Shown piece after piece: positions 63,426-64,000 of a stretch of DNA of 64,000 nucleotides. Each line of letters opens with the position of its first letter. Position 1 is the first letter of the stretch. The DNA is from JAFGVL01 sp964546015. GTDB lineage: Bacteria; Bacteroidota; Bacteroidia; Bacteroidales; Paludibacteraceae. The position numbers were made by a program, and so were the translations under genes. The DNA lies in the NCBI GenBank assembly GCA_964546015.1, contig CAZJHO010000006.1:62001-126000 (forward strand), in the 5' to 3' direction. The notes beneath the pieces were generated by a model. It was not told the DNA's origin, did not search any database, and saw only the letters and a list, made by a program, of their open reading frames with translations.

Positions 63426-64000
63426 TTACTTCGGGAGTGTTGCATAATACTTGCACCATGGTGTAAGCCCGCATTTTTCACAATGAGGTTTTCGAGCTGT
63501 ACAAACATAGCGTCCGTGCAGTAAAATCCAGTGATGTGCTTTTCCTAAAAGATGTTCCGGAATATTTTTTACCAGTTCTTTTTCTGTAGCAAGCGGGGTA
63601 GTGGTTTTTGTTAATCCAAGGCGGTTGGATACGCGGAATACATGCGTGTCAACCGGCATAGCATTTTGGTTGAATGCAACAGAAACTATTACATTAGCGG
63701 TTTTTCGTCCGACACCCGGAAGTGTTTGCAGTTCTTCGATTGATTGAGGAACTTTTCCTGCAAAATTTTTTACAATCATTTTGGCTGTGTCCACCAAATG
63801 TTTGGCTTTGCTGTTCGGGTATGATACACTTTTGATATATTGAAAGACCTCATCGGATGTGCTTTCTGCCAACGATTCAACGGTCGGAAAAGCCTTGAAA
63901 AGGGCAGGAGTTACCATATTTACGCGTTTGTCGGTACACTGTGCCGAAAGCATCACCGCTAATAATAATTGATAGACATCTGAAAAATGAAGTTCTGTTG
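63426..64000 (-). CDS. nth: Endonuclease III (5' end beyond window)
   Basis: The last 191 residues of a DNA glycosylase/AP-lyase for oxidised pyrimidines. Visible are LLLAVMLSAQCTDKRVN, the helix-hairpin-helix with catalytic Lys (LPGVGRKTANVIV), the catalytic Asp in MPVDTHVFRVSNRLGL, and the 4Fe-4S cluster Cys-x6-Cys-x2-Cys-x5-Cys in CTARKPHCEKCGLTPWC. The frame is open through the right edge, so only the first dozen or so residues are missing. Confidence 0.94.
   Translation of the reverse strand, partial: TELHFSDVYQLLLAVMLSAQCTDKRVNMVTPALFKAFPTVESLAESTSDEVFQYIKSVSYPNSKAKHLVDTAKMIVKNFAGKVPQSIEELQTLPGVGRKTANVIVSVAFNQNAMPVDTHVFRVSNRLGLTKTTTPLATEKELVKNIPEHLLGKAHHWILLHGRYVCTARKPHCEKCGLTPWCKYYATLPK

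Overview
This AT-rich window reads as a chromosomal segment of a Bacteroidales bacterium, perhaps near the Paludibacter/Dysgonomonas side of the order; genus is not decidable from the sequence. Reasons: many promoters fit the Bacteroidales -7 consensus TAnnTTTG, there are few Shine-Dalgarno sites, LpxC is fused to FabZ, and order-typical families are present (DUF6089, DUF6132, a phosphoglycerate-mutase-like homoserine kinase candidate, two adjacent OmpH/Skp genes after BamA). I see no insertion sequence, phage, integrase, rRNA or CRISPR array.

Layout. 1-5.9 kb: tail of a membrane transporter, then a large periplasmic TPR protein, a plug-less outer-membrane barrel and a YycJ-like metallo-hydrolase. 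5.9-8.9 kb: rplM-rpsI, rpsB and tsf with structured leaders and clear terminators. 8.9-12.7 kb: NrnA-type DHH phosphoesterase, homoserine kinase candidate and thrC. 12.7-19.9 kb (minus): murI-dusB, and an envelope operon DUF6089-uppS-bamA-skp-skp. 20-23 kb: DUF2156 protein, tRNA-Leu(GAG), a porin and a small HTH protein. 23-30 kb (minus): tamB-mtaB-BFN nuclease-PAP2. 30.2-33.1 kb (plus): tsaD, an exosortase-like protein, an HD phosphohydrolase. 33.1-35.1 kb: a barrel-like protein, a lipoprotein phosphoesterase, tadA.

35.1-47.9 kb is a phosphate-starvation block on the minus strand: phosphate porin, pstS, pstC, pstA, pstB, phoU, PhoB-like regulator and PhoR-like kinase. A plus-strand sulfur/redox cassette sits between pstS and pstC: a four-domain CoA-disulfide-reductase/rhodanese/TusA/DsrE protein, DUF6132, thioredoxin, a degenerate ferredoxin and a MarR regulator. 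Four Pho transcription units share one promoter architecture: three half-sites at offsets 0, 11 and 33, then exactly 10 nt, then a -7 box. I regard this as the best-supported new observation here.

48-64 kb: lipid A genes lpxD, lpxC-fabZ, lpxA; glnS; a TPR protein; an in-frame DedA-shikimate dehydrogenase fusion; mutS; menE; an acyl-CoA synthetase next to an XRE-cupin regulator; and a truncated nth. Sequence oddities include a tamB with no usable ATG, an amber codon in the thioredoxin signal peptide, a four-helix-bundle gene split by TGA, and a palindromic repeat forming the start of the PhoR-like kinase gene.
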